A stretch of 64,000 bases of DNA from JABFSA01 sp963827515 (GTDB taxonomy: Bacteria; Acidobacteriota; Vicinamibacteria; Vicinamibacterales; UBA2999). The stretch is taken from assembly GCA_963827515.1 (NCBI GenBank), contig CAWHBF010000023.1, positions 496,001-560,000 on the forward strand, in the 5' to 3' direction. Both the position numbers and the translations under genes were made by a program. This document shows, piece after piece, positions 8,743 to 16,424 of this stretch. Within the stretch, counting starts at the first letter, position 1; each line of letters starts with the position of its first letter. The notes beneath the pieces were generated by a model that did not search any database, was not told the origin of the DNA, and saw only the letters and a list, made by a program, of their open reading frames with translations.

Positions 8743-9681
8743 TCAGCGTAACTCGGCCAGATCCTCACCGTGCCACGAGCCACCAAGCCAGCACACCAAG
8801 CGCCAGCAGAATGACGACGCGAGCGTCAGGGTCCAAGGAAAGCCGACGGCAGGCGCTGCGGATCGCTCGTCCTCGTCTCCGGCCACGTCGCGCGAATCGA
8901 GAAATGCGACGGTCGCTCTCAGCTCCGCTGCAAGCACTGCCGCGCTCTGAAAACGGGAAGCGGGATTCGGGGCGACCGCTTTCAGGACGACATGGTCCAG
9001 TTCGGCTGGCACATGCCCGTTTGCCGCGCTCGGCGCGGCAGAGCCTCGGTGGAGGGGCCGCCGGGTCGTGAGCATCTCATAGAGAATGGCGCCCACCGAG
9101 TAGACGTCGGATCGCTCGTCGGACTCCTCACCCTTCGACTCTTCGGGGGCGTCGTAGTCGTGCAGCCGAGCCTCAGCGGTGTTCGGTTCGAATCCGGCGC
9201 GTGAGGCCAGTTCGAACGCCGGAATCTTGGCGTGACCTTTCGCGGTGATGACGATCGAATCGGGACTCAGGCCACCGTGTACGAACCCCGCCGCATGGGC
9301 ATCTGATACAGCATCGGCGATCTGTACCGCCACCTCGATGGCCCGACGCACCTTCATCTGTCGGCCGGCCATCTCCGCGCGGAGTGTCTGCCCCACCTGA
9401 AACTCGAAAGCGAGGTAGACACGGCCCTCGTGCTCGCCCACCTCGAAGAGGGCGGTCGTATTGTGGTGGGAGAGCGCGACGAGCGCCCTCGCCCTCTCGA
9501 GCAGTTCGGCCCTTTCGCCAGCTTCGCTGGCGAATTCGGCGGGGAGAAGCCTCACCGCCACCGTTCGGCCGAGGCGAGTATCCCGCGCGCGAAACAGTTC
9601 TCCAGGACCAGCGGGTTCGAGCCGCTCGAGCAGGTTGTAGTGACCAACCACCCCGATCGGAGCTGGCGGGGTGTTGCTCAC
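8743..9681 (-). CDS. Ser/Thr pseudokinase, with probable frameshifted membrane anchor
   Basis: 312 aa from GTG 9681, which overlaps the stop of the upstream 83-aa gene (GTGA), implying translational coupling. The fold is a bacterial Ser/Thr kinase (HYNLLERL ... RSDVYSVGAILYEMLTT), but every catalytic position I can align is changed: VAIK Lys is Arg44, alpha-C Glu is Arg63, the HRD Asp is Gly137 (FVHGGLSPDS), the following Lys and Asn are Ser, and DFG is AFE at 155-157. It probably cannot transfer phosphate. The last residues read as an odd SFCWRLVCWLGG, whereas the +1 frame from about 8819 reads VVILLALGVLAWWLVAR and stops at 8765, a classical membrane anchor. A single missing base is likely. 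Confidence 0.85.
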   Translation of the reverse strand: MSNTPPAPIGVVGHYNLLERLEPAGPGELFRARDTRLGRTVAVRLLPAEFASEAGERAELLERARALVALSHHNTTALFEVGEHEGRVYLAFEFQVGQTLRAEMAGRQMKVRRAIEVAVQIADAVSDAHAAGFVHGGLSPDSIVITAKGHAKIPAFELASRAGFEPNTAEARLHDYDAPEESKGEESDERSDVYSVGAILYEMLTTRRPLHRGSAAPSAANGHVPAELDHVVLKAVAPNPASRFQSAAVLAAELRATVAFLDSRDVAGDEDERSAAPAVGFPWTLTLASSFCWRLVCWLGGSWHGEDLAELR

Positions 9682-9929
9682 GCTGGACGGTTCAACTCGA
9701 GAACGGTCTGGAGCAGTTCCTTCGCGTCGCCGATTTGCTCGACCACGAACGCGATGTCCAGCGCTGGCTTTCCGGGGAGACGGGTGCTCTGGCAGTACAC
9801 GCCGTGCTGGCCGACCATCGCGAGTGCATCGGTCAGAAGGTCGAGTGCCACGGCGAGACGCCCGCTGGTCGAGCCCATCATGGTCTCGTGAACCTCGAGG
9901 GCGTCGCGATGCTTGACGAGAACGGACAT
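9678..9929 (-). CDS. Small hypothetical protein between SDR and pseudokinase
   Basis: 83 aa. ATG 9929 is chosen over ATG 9941 because GGAGGAG sits just upstream of it; that purine run would lie inside the gene if 9941 were used. The sequence (MSVLVKHRDALEVHE ... IGDAKELLQTVLEL) is predicted helical with no motif I recognise. It starts 15 bases after the SDR stop and its own stop overlaps the pseudokinase start, so the three genes form one operon. Function unknown. Confidence 0.65.
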   Translation of the reverse strand: MSVLVKHRDALEVHETMMGSTSGRLAVALDLLTDALAMVGQHGVYCQSTRLPGKPALDIAFVVEQIGDAKELLQTVLELNRPA

Positions 9930-9944
9930 GGCCTCCTCCATCTG

Positions 9945-10667
9945 CTACCGCTTCCTGGGGGGCCTGGCGGGACGAATCTCGACTCGGCTCGGAAGGCTCC
10001 GTGCCGGGTGGGCGATCAAATCCGCAACGACCTGGGCCACATCGTCGGGCGCGAGCTTCCAATCGTCCGAGCTGGACGACGACCGACCCATGAAATCAGT
10101 GCGGACCGAACCTGGCAGCACGCAGGCTACCCGGATGCCGTCGTGCCGGACCTCCTGCATGAACGCTTCGCTGAACGCGTTGACCGCGGCCTTCGACGCG
10201 CAATACGCGGCGCCGTCCGGAAACGGATTGGTCGACGACAGGCTGCTGATGTTGATGATCCAGCCGCCGCCTCGTGTTCGCAGGTGCGGCACAGCCGCCC
10301 GGCACCCGTGGAATACGCCACTGACGTTGGTGTCGAAGACCTGCCGCCACTCCTCGATCGTCATGTCAGCGACCGCACCGAAGGCCCCGACGCCGGCGTT
10401 GTTCACGACCACGTCAATCCCGCCGAACCGCTGGGCAACGCTCGAAAACGCCTGCTCCACGTCCGCATAGCTCCGAACGTCGGCACGAAGGGCCATGACA
10501 GCTGGGTTGCCCGATATCGTGTCCAGCTCGTCAGTAGCCGAGCGAAGCGTGGTGTCGGAGGTGGCCATGATCGCCACACGCGCACCCCGCTGAAGAAGTG
10601 TTCGTGCAGTCGCCAAGCCGATGCCTCGCGAGCCACCGGTCACAACGGCAACCTTGTCTCGAATCAT
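9945..10667 (-). CDS. Short-chain dehydrogenase/reductase
   Basis: 240 aa, classical SDR. TGGSRGIG at residues 10-17 binds the dinucleotide, NNAG at 89-92 is structural, and the catalytic Ser (NISS, 141-142), Tyr155 and Lys159 (YCASK) are all present. The basic residues after strand 2 are not decisive between NADPH and NADH. It is cytoplasmic, acts on an alcohol/ketone pair, and the substrate cannot be told. It is the first gene of the SDR-hypothetical-pseudokinase operon and divergent from the malate-dehydrogenase-like gene 51 bases away. Confidence 0.92.
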   Translation of the reverse strand: MIRDKVAVVTGGSRGIGLATARTLLQRGARVAIMATSDTTLRSATDELDTISGNPAVMALRADVRSYADVEQAFSSVAQRFGGIDVVVNNAGVGAFGAVADMTIEEWRQVFDTNVSGVFHGCRAAVPHLRTRGGGWIINISSLSSTNPFPDGAAYCASKAAVNAFSEAFMQEVRHDGIRVACVLPGSVRTDFMGRSSSSSDDWKLAPDDVAQVVADLIAHPARSLPSRVEIRPARPPRKR

Positions 10668-10718
10668 GACGTCGCCTTATACAATACACGGGCGGATGCC
10701 ACCCCACCCCGCAAGGGC

Positions 10719-11567
10719 ATGAAGACCGTCGCGATCGTCGGCGCCGGTGACATAGGCGGTGCGACCGCGCAAGCGCTCGCCGCCCACGACCAGATCGGCC
10801 GCGTCCTGCTCGTCGATGCCGCGGGCGATGCGGCCGCGGGCAAAGCCCTCGACATCCAACAATCTGGCGCCGTGGACGGTTTCCATACGAGCCTGCAGGG
10901 CACCGCGGACGAGTCGCGCGTCACCGGCTGCAGCGTGTGCGTGATCGCCGATCGAATGGGCTCGAAGTCCGAAGAATGGCGAGGCGACGACGGGTTGGCG
11001 ATGCTTGGGCGGATCGCTCGGTACCTCGGGAACACGCCGATCGTATTCGCCGGCGTCTCCCACGTGGAGCTCCTCGGGAAGACCGCTCTGGAACTCTCGC
11101 TCCGACGCGGGCGTCTCATCGGCTCCTCGCCAGAAGCGCTGGTCTCTTCAATCAGAGCGATTGTGGCGCTCGAGGCCCGTTGCTCGCCGCGCGAGGTCAC
11201 GCTCGCGGTGCTCGGCAAGCCCCCGGATGGATTCGTGGTGCCGTGGAGCGAGGCCTCGATAGGGGGCTATGCGCTGCAACGCGTGGTGTCGCAGGCTCAG
11301 CTCGCGCGAATCGAGGCCCGTGCCGGTCACTTGTGGCCGCCCGGACCCAACACCCTCGGGGGCGCCGCGGCCGCGGTCACCGAAGCCATCCTGTCAGCCT
11401 CCAGGCGTTCGTTCAGCGTGTTCACCTGGCTCGATGGAGAGTTTGGGGTCAGACACGTCGTGGGAGCCCTGCCGGCGCAGCTCTCCGCTGACGGCATTGC
11501 CGACCTCCGGGTCCCGGAGCTAGGTCCCAGGGAGCAGGTGCGGCTCCAGACCGCGCTCAACGCCTAG
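10719..11567 (+). CDS. Malate/lactate dehydrogenase-like protein lacking catalytic residues
   Basis: 282 aa from ATG 10719; a much longer in-frame extension upstream is antisense to the kinase operon and rejected. The N-terminal Rossmann motif is intact (IVGAGDIGGATAQAL) and GKALDIQQSG-VDGF is characteristic of malate dehydrogenase. However, the active-site loop Arg segment (PRKPG in active enzymes) reads DRMGSKSEE, the LDSARFR segment with catalytic Asp and substrate Arg reads ALVSSIRA, and the catalytic His (GEHGD) is replaced in LGKPPDGFVVP. It probably binds NAD but does not oxidise malate. Role unknown; it may be a sensor or a protein partner. Confidence 0.8.
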   Translation: MKTVAIVGAGDIGGATAQALAAHDQIGRVLLVDAAGDAAAGKALDIQQSGAVDGFHTSLQGTADESRVTGCSVCVIADRMGSKSEEWRGDDGLAMLGRIARYLGNTPIVFAGVSHVELLGKTALELSLRRGRLIGSSPEALVSSIRAIVALEARCSPREVTLAVLGKPPDGFVVPWSEASIGGYALQRVVSQAQLARIEARAGHLWPPGPNTLGGAAAAVTEAILSASRRSFSVFTWLDGEFGVRHVVGALPAQLSADGIADLRVPELGPREQVRLQTALNA

Positions 11568-11583
11568 GTATAGGATCAATACA

Positions 11584-13116
11584 GTGCTCAGCTACCTTCG
11601 GTCGGCCCTTTTCCTTGGGCTACTCACAACCGGCGCCGTCGGCGCCGCGACGCCCCCGATCCCGCCGCAGGCGATCCTCGAGCACATCAAGTTCCTGGCC
11701 TCGGATGACCTGCAGGGGCGGGGTAACGGAACCGAAGAGCTCGAACGCGCGGCCGATTACATCGCCGCTCAGTTCAAGGCGGCCGGTTTGAGACCTGGCG
11801 GGCAAGACGGCGGATGGTTTCAGCCCTTCGGGCTGACGGCAGGCCTGAACATCGATGAGGGCAATTCCCTCGTCATTCGCGTCGGCACTCAATCAGTCCG
11901 TCTGACGCTTGGCGAGTCGTACTACCCGTTGGCCGCCACGCCGACCAACGGCACGCAGCAGCCGTCGGTCGACCTGAAAGGTGTGCCGCTGGTGTTTGCG
12001 GGCTACGGCTTGTCGGCGCCGACGGCCGGCTACGACGACTACGCTGGCCTCGATGTCAAAGGCAAGGCGGTTCTCATCCTTTCCCACGAACCGCAGGAAA
12101 CATTGCGCGACAGCCGCCTGAACGGCGCGCGACCGATGCGTGAGACAACGCTGTACAACAAAGCGTTCGCGGCGCGCAGCCGCGGCGCCAAAGCGCTGCT
12201 GGTCGTTTCCGACCCCAGCCACGGCGTCGACCAAGCGAACTACGGGCTCTTCGAGATCGACGCCGATCCGGAGGATCACCAGATACCAGTCCTTCGGGTG
12301 CGTCGCGACGCTGTGGCACCGCTCCTGAGCGCCTGGAAGCTCGATGAAATTGCCGCGACGATCGACCGCGATCTCGTGCCGCGATCGCAGGCGCTCGCCG
12401 GCGCCTCGGTCGACTACGCGGAGCGTCTGTCACTCAAGCGCCGCACGGTCAGAAACGTCATCGGTGTTCTCGACGTCCCGAACGGCACGCACCAGGGGCA
12501 GGCGGTCGTACTCGGCGGTCACTACGACCATGTCGGTCTGGGCGGCCGATTCTCGAACGCCCCCGAGCTCACTGGCGAGATTCACAATGGCGCGGACGAT
12601 AACGCGTCAGGCATCGCCGCTCTCATCGAGATCGCGAGAGCGGCGACGGCGGATCGGTCGCGCTTTTCGCGCTCCGTCGTCTTCGTCGCGTTCGCAGGTG
12701 AAGAGCGTGGGCTACTGGGATCAGTCCAATACGCGATAGCCCCGACGGTCCCGCTGGCGGACACGGTCGCCATGCTCAATCTCGATATGATTGGGCGGGC
12801 CAACGGTAAGGTGGAGGTCGGCGGCCTCAACGAAGCGCCATCGCTCGCGGCTGACGTCGAAGCGGCGGCTCGTATCGCCGGCATCACAACGACCCGCGGA
12901 GGCCCTGGAGCCGGGCGCAGCGACGATTCATCGTTCATCGACAGACACGTTCCTGCCCTCCATTTCTTCACGGGCTTTCACGACGACTACCATCGGCCCG
13001 GCGACGACTGGAATCGGATCGACGCAGCCGGCACGGCTCGTGTCGCCACGCTTGTGCTCGAGCTCGCGGCGCGAATCGGCGCGAGGCAGGATCTGCCTCG
13101 AGCAGCCACACGCTGA
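11584..13116 (+). CDS. Secreted M28 family metallopeptidase
   Basis: 510 aa from GTG 11584, 16 bases after the previous gene. It carries a signal peptide (residues 1-21), a protease-associated insert around 120-240, and the two-zinc M28 centre: HYDHVG, NGADDNASG, FAGEERGLLGS, NLDMIGR and the C-terminal FHDDYHRPGDDW. It is therefore an exported aminopeptidase or carboxypeptidase acting on peptides in the periplasm or outside. Length is normal for the PA-domain subgroup. Specificity unknown. Confidence 0.93.
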   Translation: MLSYLRSALFLGLLTTGAVGAATPPIPPQAILEHIKFLASDDLQGRGNGTEELERAADYIAAQFKAAGLRPGGQDGGWFQPFGLTAGLNIDEGNSLVIRVGTQSVRLTLGESYYPLAATPTNGTQQPSVDLKGVPLVFAGYGLSAPTAGYDDYAGLDVKGKAVLILSHEPQETLRDSRLNGARPMRETTLYNKAFAARSRGAKALLVVSDPSHGVDQANYGLFEIDADPEDHQIPVLRVRRDAVAPLLSAWKLDEIAATIDRDLVPRSQALAGASVDYAERLSLKRRTVRNVIGVLDVPNGTHQGQAVVLGGHYDHVGLGGRFSNAPELTGEIHNGADDNASGIAALIEIARAATADRSRFSRSVVFVAFAGEERGLLGSVQYAIAPTVPLADTVAMLNLDMIGRANGKVEVGGLNEAPSLAADVEAAARIAGITTTRGGPGAGRSDDSSFIDRHVPALHFFTGFHDDYHRPGDDWNRIDAAGTARVATLVLELAARIGARQDLPRAATR

Positions 13117-13134
13117 GTCACACAACCCACTGGA

Positions 13135-14454
13135 GTGATCTTTTCGGCCCTGCTCATCGTCGTTGCGCTGCTCCTCATCAACGCCGTGTACGTCGGCGCC
13201 GAGTTCAGCGCAGTCAGCGCACGTCGAAGCCGCATTCGACAGCTCGCTGAGGACGGAAACGTCCTTGCGGCGTGGCTGCTGCCCCTCGTTGAATCACCCG
13301 CCGCGCTCGACCGATACATCGCCGCGTGCCAAATCGGCATCACGCTCTCGAGCCTGATACTCGGCGCCTTTGCCCAGCGCACACTCGCGGTGTGGCTGAC
13401 GCCACTCATGACCGACTGGGGCGGCATGCAGGACGTCGCCGCGCAATCCACTTCCGCCGGCATCGTCCTGCTGGTTCTAACGGTCGCCCAGGTCATCTTT
13501 GCAGAGCTCATCCCGAAGTCCCTGGCGCTGCAGTACCCGACGCAAACGGCACTCTACACGCTCGTGCCGATGGTGCCGTCTCTGTGGGTGTACCGCCCGT
13601 TCATCAGGTGGTTGAACGGTTCAGGCGTACTCCTCCTTCGGCTGCTCGGCTCACCTTCGCAGACCCATCGACACATTCACTCACCGGACGAGATCGAGCT
13701 CCTGATTGCCGAAAGCCGGGACGGCGGTCTCCTCGAGCCCGACGAACACCGGCGTCTGCAGCGCGCGTTGCGGCTCAGTCTCCGACAGGCGAAGCAGCTC
13801 ATGGTGTCGAGACGGCGCATTTCCGCGCTCGACATCGATACCCCTCTCGAGCAGGTCACGGTCGCTGTCGCGCAGAGCCCCTACTCACGGCTGCCCGTCT
13901 ATCGGGGCTCCATCGACAACGTCGTGGGGATGCTTCACACGAAGGACCTCGTCCGGTGGCACGTCAGCGGTGCACACGACGTCACCCTTACCTCGCTGCT
14001 GAGACCGATCGCGAGCGTGCACGAAAGCGTGACAGTCGACCGCGTTCTCCGCGAGCTGCGCGAACGACGCTCGCACCAGGCACTCGTCGTGGACGAGTTC
14101 GGCGGGACGGCCGGACTGCTGACGCTCGAGGACGTGCTGTCGGAACTGCTCGGGGAGGTTGGAGATGAGTTCAAATCCGGGGACCCGGCAGCCGAATCAA
14201 CGGCCGACGGAAGGATGCGTGTCCCAGGATCGATGGCCGTAGACGAAGCGGCCACGTTGCTCCGTGCCCACTGGGATACCGACGCCGCCACCGTGGGCGG
14301 GTTGGTGACCTCGACGCTTGGTCGATTGCCGACCCCAGGTGACCGCGCGACCGTCGGGGCCTACGAGTTCGAAGTCGAGCGGGTCGCCGACCGCGCAGTG
14401 GTGTCGGTCTTGGTGCGCCGTGTCGCGCCGGACACATCCGAAGACAACGCATGA
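13135..14454 (+). CDS. CNNM/CBS-pair membrane protein (hemolysin C-like), copy 1
   Basis: 439 aa from GTG 13135. The first ~190 residues form the four-helix DUF21/CNNM transmembrane domain (LLINAVYVGAEFSAVSARR). Residues about 215-340 carry two CBS domains (SRLPVYRGSIDNVVGMLHTKDL; VVDEFGGTAGLLTLEDVLSELLGE) and the end is a CorC/HlyC accessory domain. This family is linked to magnesium and divalent-metal efflux or tolerance in the inner membrane. It overlaps the next paralogue by four bases (ATGA), so both are translated together. Confidence 0.92.
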   Translation: MIFSALLIVVALLLINAVYVGAEFSAVSARRSRIRQLAEDGNVLAAWLLPLVESPAALDRYIAACQIGITLSSLILGAFAQRTLAVWLTPLMTDWGGMQDVAAQSTSAGIVLLVLTVAQVIFAELIPKSLALQYPTQTALYTLVPMVPSLWVYRPFIRWLNGSGVLLLRLLGSPSQTHRHIHSPDEIELLIAESRDGGLLEPDEHRRLQRALRLSLRQAKQLMVSRRRISALDIDTPLEQVTVAVAQSPYSRLPVYRGSIDNVVGMLHTKDLVRWHVSGAHDVTLTSLLRPIASVHESVTVDRVLRELRERRSHQALVVDEFGGTAGLLTLEDVLSELLGEVGDEFKSGDPAAESTADGRMRVPGSMAVDEAATLLRAHWDTDAATVGGLVTSTLGRLPTPGDRATVGAYEFEVERVADRAVVSVLVRRVAPDTSEDNA

Positions 14455-15803
14455 CAGAGGTCCTCGTCCCGATCGGCGTGATCCTCATGCTGGTCATTGC
14501 CAACGGCCTGTTCGTCGCGGCCGAGTTCGCCATCGTCGGGGCATCCCGCGCGGCAATCGAGCACCAGGCCGCCCAAGGGAGCGTGCTGGCTCAACGTGTG
14601 GCCTACATCCTCGCGGAGCCGCGACGGCAGGACCTGTACATCGCGACTACCCAGGTCGGCATCTCGGTGGCAAGCCTCGGGCTCGGAATGTATGGCGAGC
14701 AGGTCCTGGCGCGTTGGCTGCTGCCGTATCTGGAACCGTACGACAGCAGTCGTTGGATTGCGGCCCACGCGCTGGCGAGCCTGCTCGCGGTTTCGGTGTT
14801 GACCTACCTCCACATCGTGATCGGCGAAATGATCCCGAAGGCGTTGGCACTGCAGCGTGCCGAACGGACGGTGCTCTACGTCTCGCCGATCGTCCTGGCG
14901 ATTCAGACGGCATTGCGACCCGTTGTCGTAGGTCTCAATGCGATCGGCAACCGGCTGCTAAGCTTGATCGGGGTTCGGCGGAAGGAGGTCGATGGGGAGC
15001 GATACCACACGACCGAAGAGCTGCAATACATTATCGAAGAAAGCCAGGAAGGCGGCATGCTTCGAGGAGAGTCCGGCCGAATTCTCAAGGAGCTCTTCGA
15101 GTTTGGCGATCTCACGGCGGGTGAGGCCATGGTGCCGCGGGTGGCACTGACGGGCATTGAGGTCGGGACCGGGCCAGACGAGCTGAGCGAGATCGTTCGT
15201 CGAAGTCCGCACACGCGATACCCAATTTACGTCGGCGATCTCGACCACATCATCGGGAGCCTTCATATCAAGAAAGCGCTTCGCCACCTGGTCACTCACC
15301 GACCGGTCACAGCACAAGACGCTCGCCCGCTGCCGTTCGTACCTGGACCGACGCCGCTCGACGAAGTCCTTGCCGTGATGCGACGCCACCGGGCGCAGAT
15401 GGCCGTGGTAATGGACCAGCATGGCGGCACGGCCGGCCTCGTCACCATGGAAGACCTGTTCGAGGAGGTCGTGGGGGACATCGAAGAAGGCCAGGGTCGC
15501 CGGGCAATTGTCCGTGAGGCGTCCGGCGGCTTGCGTGTCCGTGGCACCGTTCGCCTCGAGGAAGCGGGCGCCGCCCTGGGCCGCGAGCTCGAGCACCCGA
15601 AGACGACGACGATTAGCGGTCTCGTGTTGCTGCTCCTCAGCCGCCCCGCAACGATCGGCGATACCGTCACCTGGAACGCCGTGCGTATCGAGGTCACGGC
15701 CACCGTAGGTCATGGCGTCTCGGAAGCAATCGTCCAAGCCGTCCCGGACCTCGACGGACGTGTTGACCCGGAGTCAGGTGCCGGAGAAACGAAGCCTTTA
15801 TGA
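14451..15803 (+). CDS. CNNM/CBS-pair membrane protein (hemolysin C-like), copy 2
   Basis: 450 aa; ATG 14451 overlaps the stop of copy 1. Same architecture: DUF21 membrane domain (ANGLFVAAEFAIVGASR), a CBS pair (HTRYPIYVGDLDHIIGSLHIKK; MDQHGGTAGLVTMEDLFEEVVGD) and a CorC_HlyC tail. The two are clearly paralogous but divergent. Adjacent overlapping pairs of this family often form heteromers; that is an inference here. Its stop overlaps the cupin start (ATGA). Confidence 0.92.
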   Translation: MTEVLVPIGVILMLVIANGLFVAAEFAIVGASRAAIEHQAAQGSVLAQRVAYILAEPRRQDLYIATTQVGISVASLGLGMYGEQVLARWLLPYLEPYDSSRWIAAHALASLLAVSVLTYLHIVIGEMIPKALALQRAERTVLYVSPIVLAIQTALRPVVVGLNAIGNRLLSLIGVRRKEVDGERYHTTEELQYIIEESQEGGMLRGESGRILKELFEFGDLTAGEAMVPRVALTGIEVGTGPDELSEIVRRSPHTRYPIYVGDLDHIIGSLHIKKALRHLVTHRPVTAQDARPLPFVPGPTPLDEVLAVMRRHRAQMAVVMDQHGGTAGLVTMEDLFEEVVGDIEEGQGRRAIVREASGGLRVRGTVRLEEAGAALGRELEHPKTTTISGLVLLLLSRPATIGDTVTWNAVRIEVTATVGHGVSEAIVQAVPDLDGRVDPESGAGETKPL

Positions 15804-16204
15804 GCGCTGTCTTCGATATACCAGCGATCGCACGCAACTTTCCAGACTACGCCGAGACGATGCTGATCGACACGCGCCTGACCGACGAGCCAGAGGCCAG
15901 TTCACGCGTGTTCCGCGTCTACGCCGACGTACCGCCGCACTATCACGCGAACTGCGACGAATACCTCTTCGTCGTGGCGGGCCGTGCCATCTTCGCGATG
16001 GGCGACACGGCGCCGATCGAGGTGGGTCCAGGCCGGCTGGTGTTCTTCAAGAAGGGCGTCGTCCACGCCATTACGCCGATCGGAAGCGAGCCGCTGGTGT
16101 TCCTGTCGGTCGATACGCCGCGGCGCGATCCGAGGGACATCATCTTTGTGAATCCCGCCGAGGGCACACCGGACACATTCGTCGAGACACGCCGTCTCTA
16201 CTGA
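15800..16204 (+). CDS. Cupin domain protein
   Basis: 134 aa, ATG 15800 overlapping the upstream stop. A single cupin barrel: motif 1 PHYHANCDEYLFVVAG has two His and a Glu for the metal, and motif 2 ends GVVHAITPIG with the last His. Small cytoplasmic cupins of this type bind a metal and a small ligand, or isomerise sugars. The overlap with two metal-transport-type genes suggests a linked role, but no substrate can be assigned. Third gene of the CNNM operon. Confidence 0.85.
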   Translation: MSAVFDIPAIARNFPDYAETMLIDTRLTDEPEASSRVFRVYADVPPHYHANCDEYLFVVAGRAIFAMGDTAPIEVGPGRLVFFKKGVVHAITPIGSEPLVFLSVDTPRRDPRDIIFVNPAEGTPDTFVETRRLY

Positions 16205-16284
16205 CCCGCCCTGGGTCGAAAGCGGCTTCAGGCGAGCCCCCGGCTTTATCTGCTCGCTGCCTTCACACGGATGCCTGTAATAGC

Positions 16285-16308
16285 ACGAAATCGATCTACT
16301 CATTTCGT
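16285..16308. promoter_or_regulatory. Possible operator in the 220-base gap before the EAL gene
   Basis: ACGAAAT at 16285-16291 and ATTTCGT at 16302-16308 form a 7-bp inverted repeat with a 10-base spacer in an AT-richer stretch 117-140 bases upstream of the start at 16425. The rest of the 16205-16424 gap shows no gene. The symmetry fits a dimeric regulator, but 7-bp arms are weak evidence on their own. Confidence 0.2.
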
Positions 16309-16424
16309 CCGCTGTTGCCGACATATATACCTGGATACTCCCCTCGCCATGCCCAGAGGGTTGTCGAGGAGGAGCTGGTCGTCTCGGATGTGATGTTGCT
16401 GAGCCTTGGAAGGCCTGTGCGTCT

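Noticed and set aside
9384..10718. 445-codon upstream extension of the malate-dehydrogenase-like gene
   Set aside because: It is entirely antisense to the SDR/pseudokinase operon; the Rossmann fold starts at the ATG at 10719.
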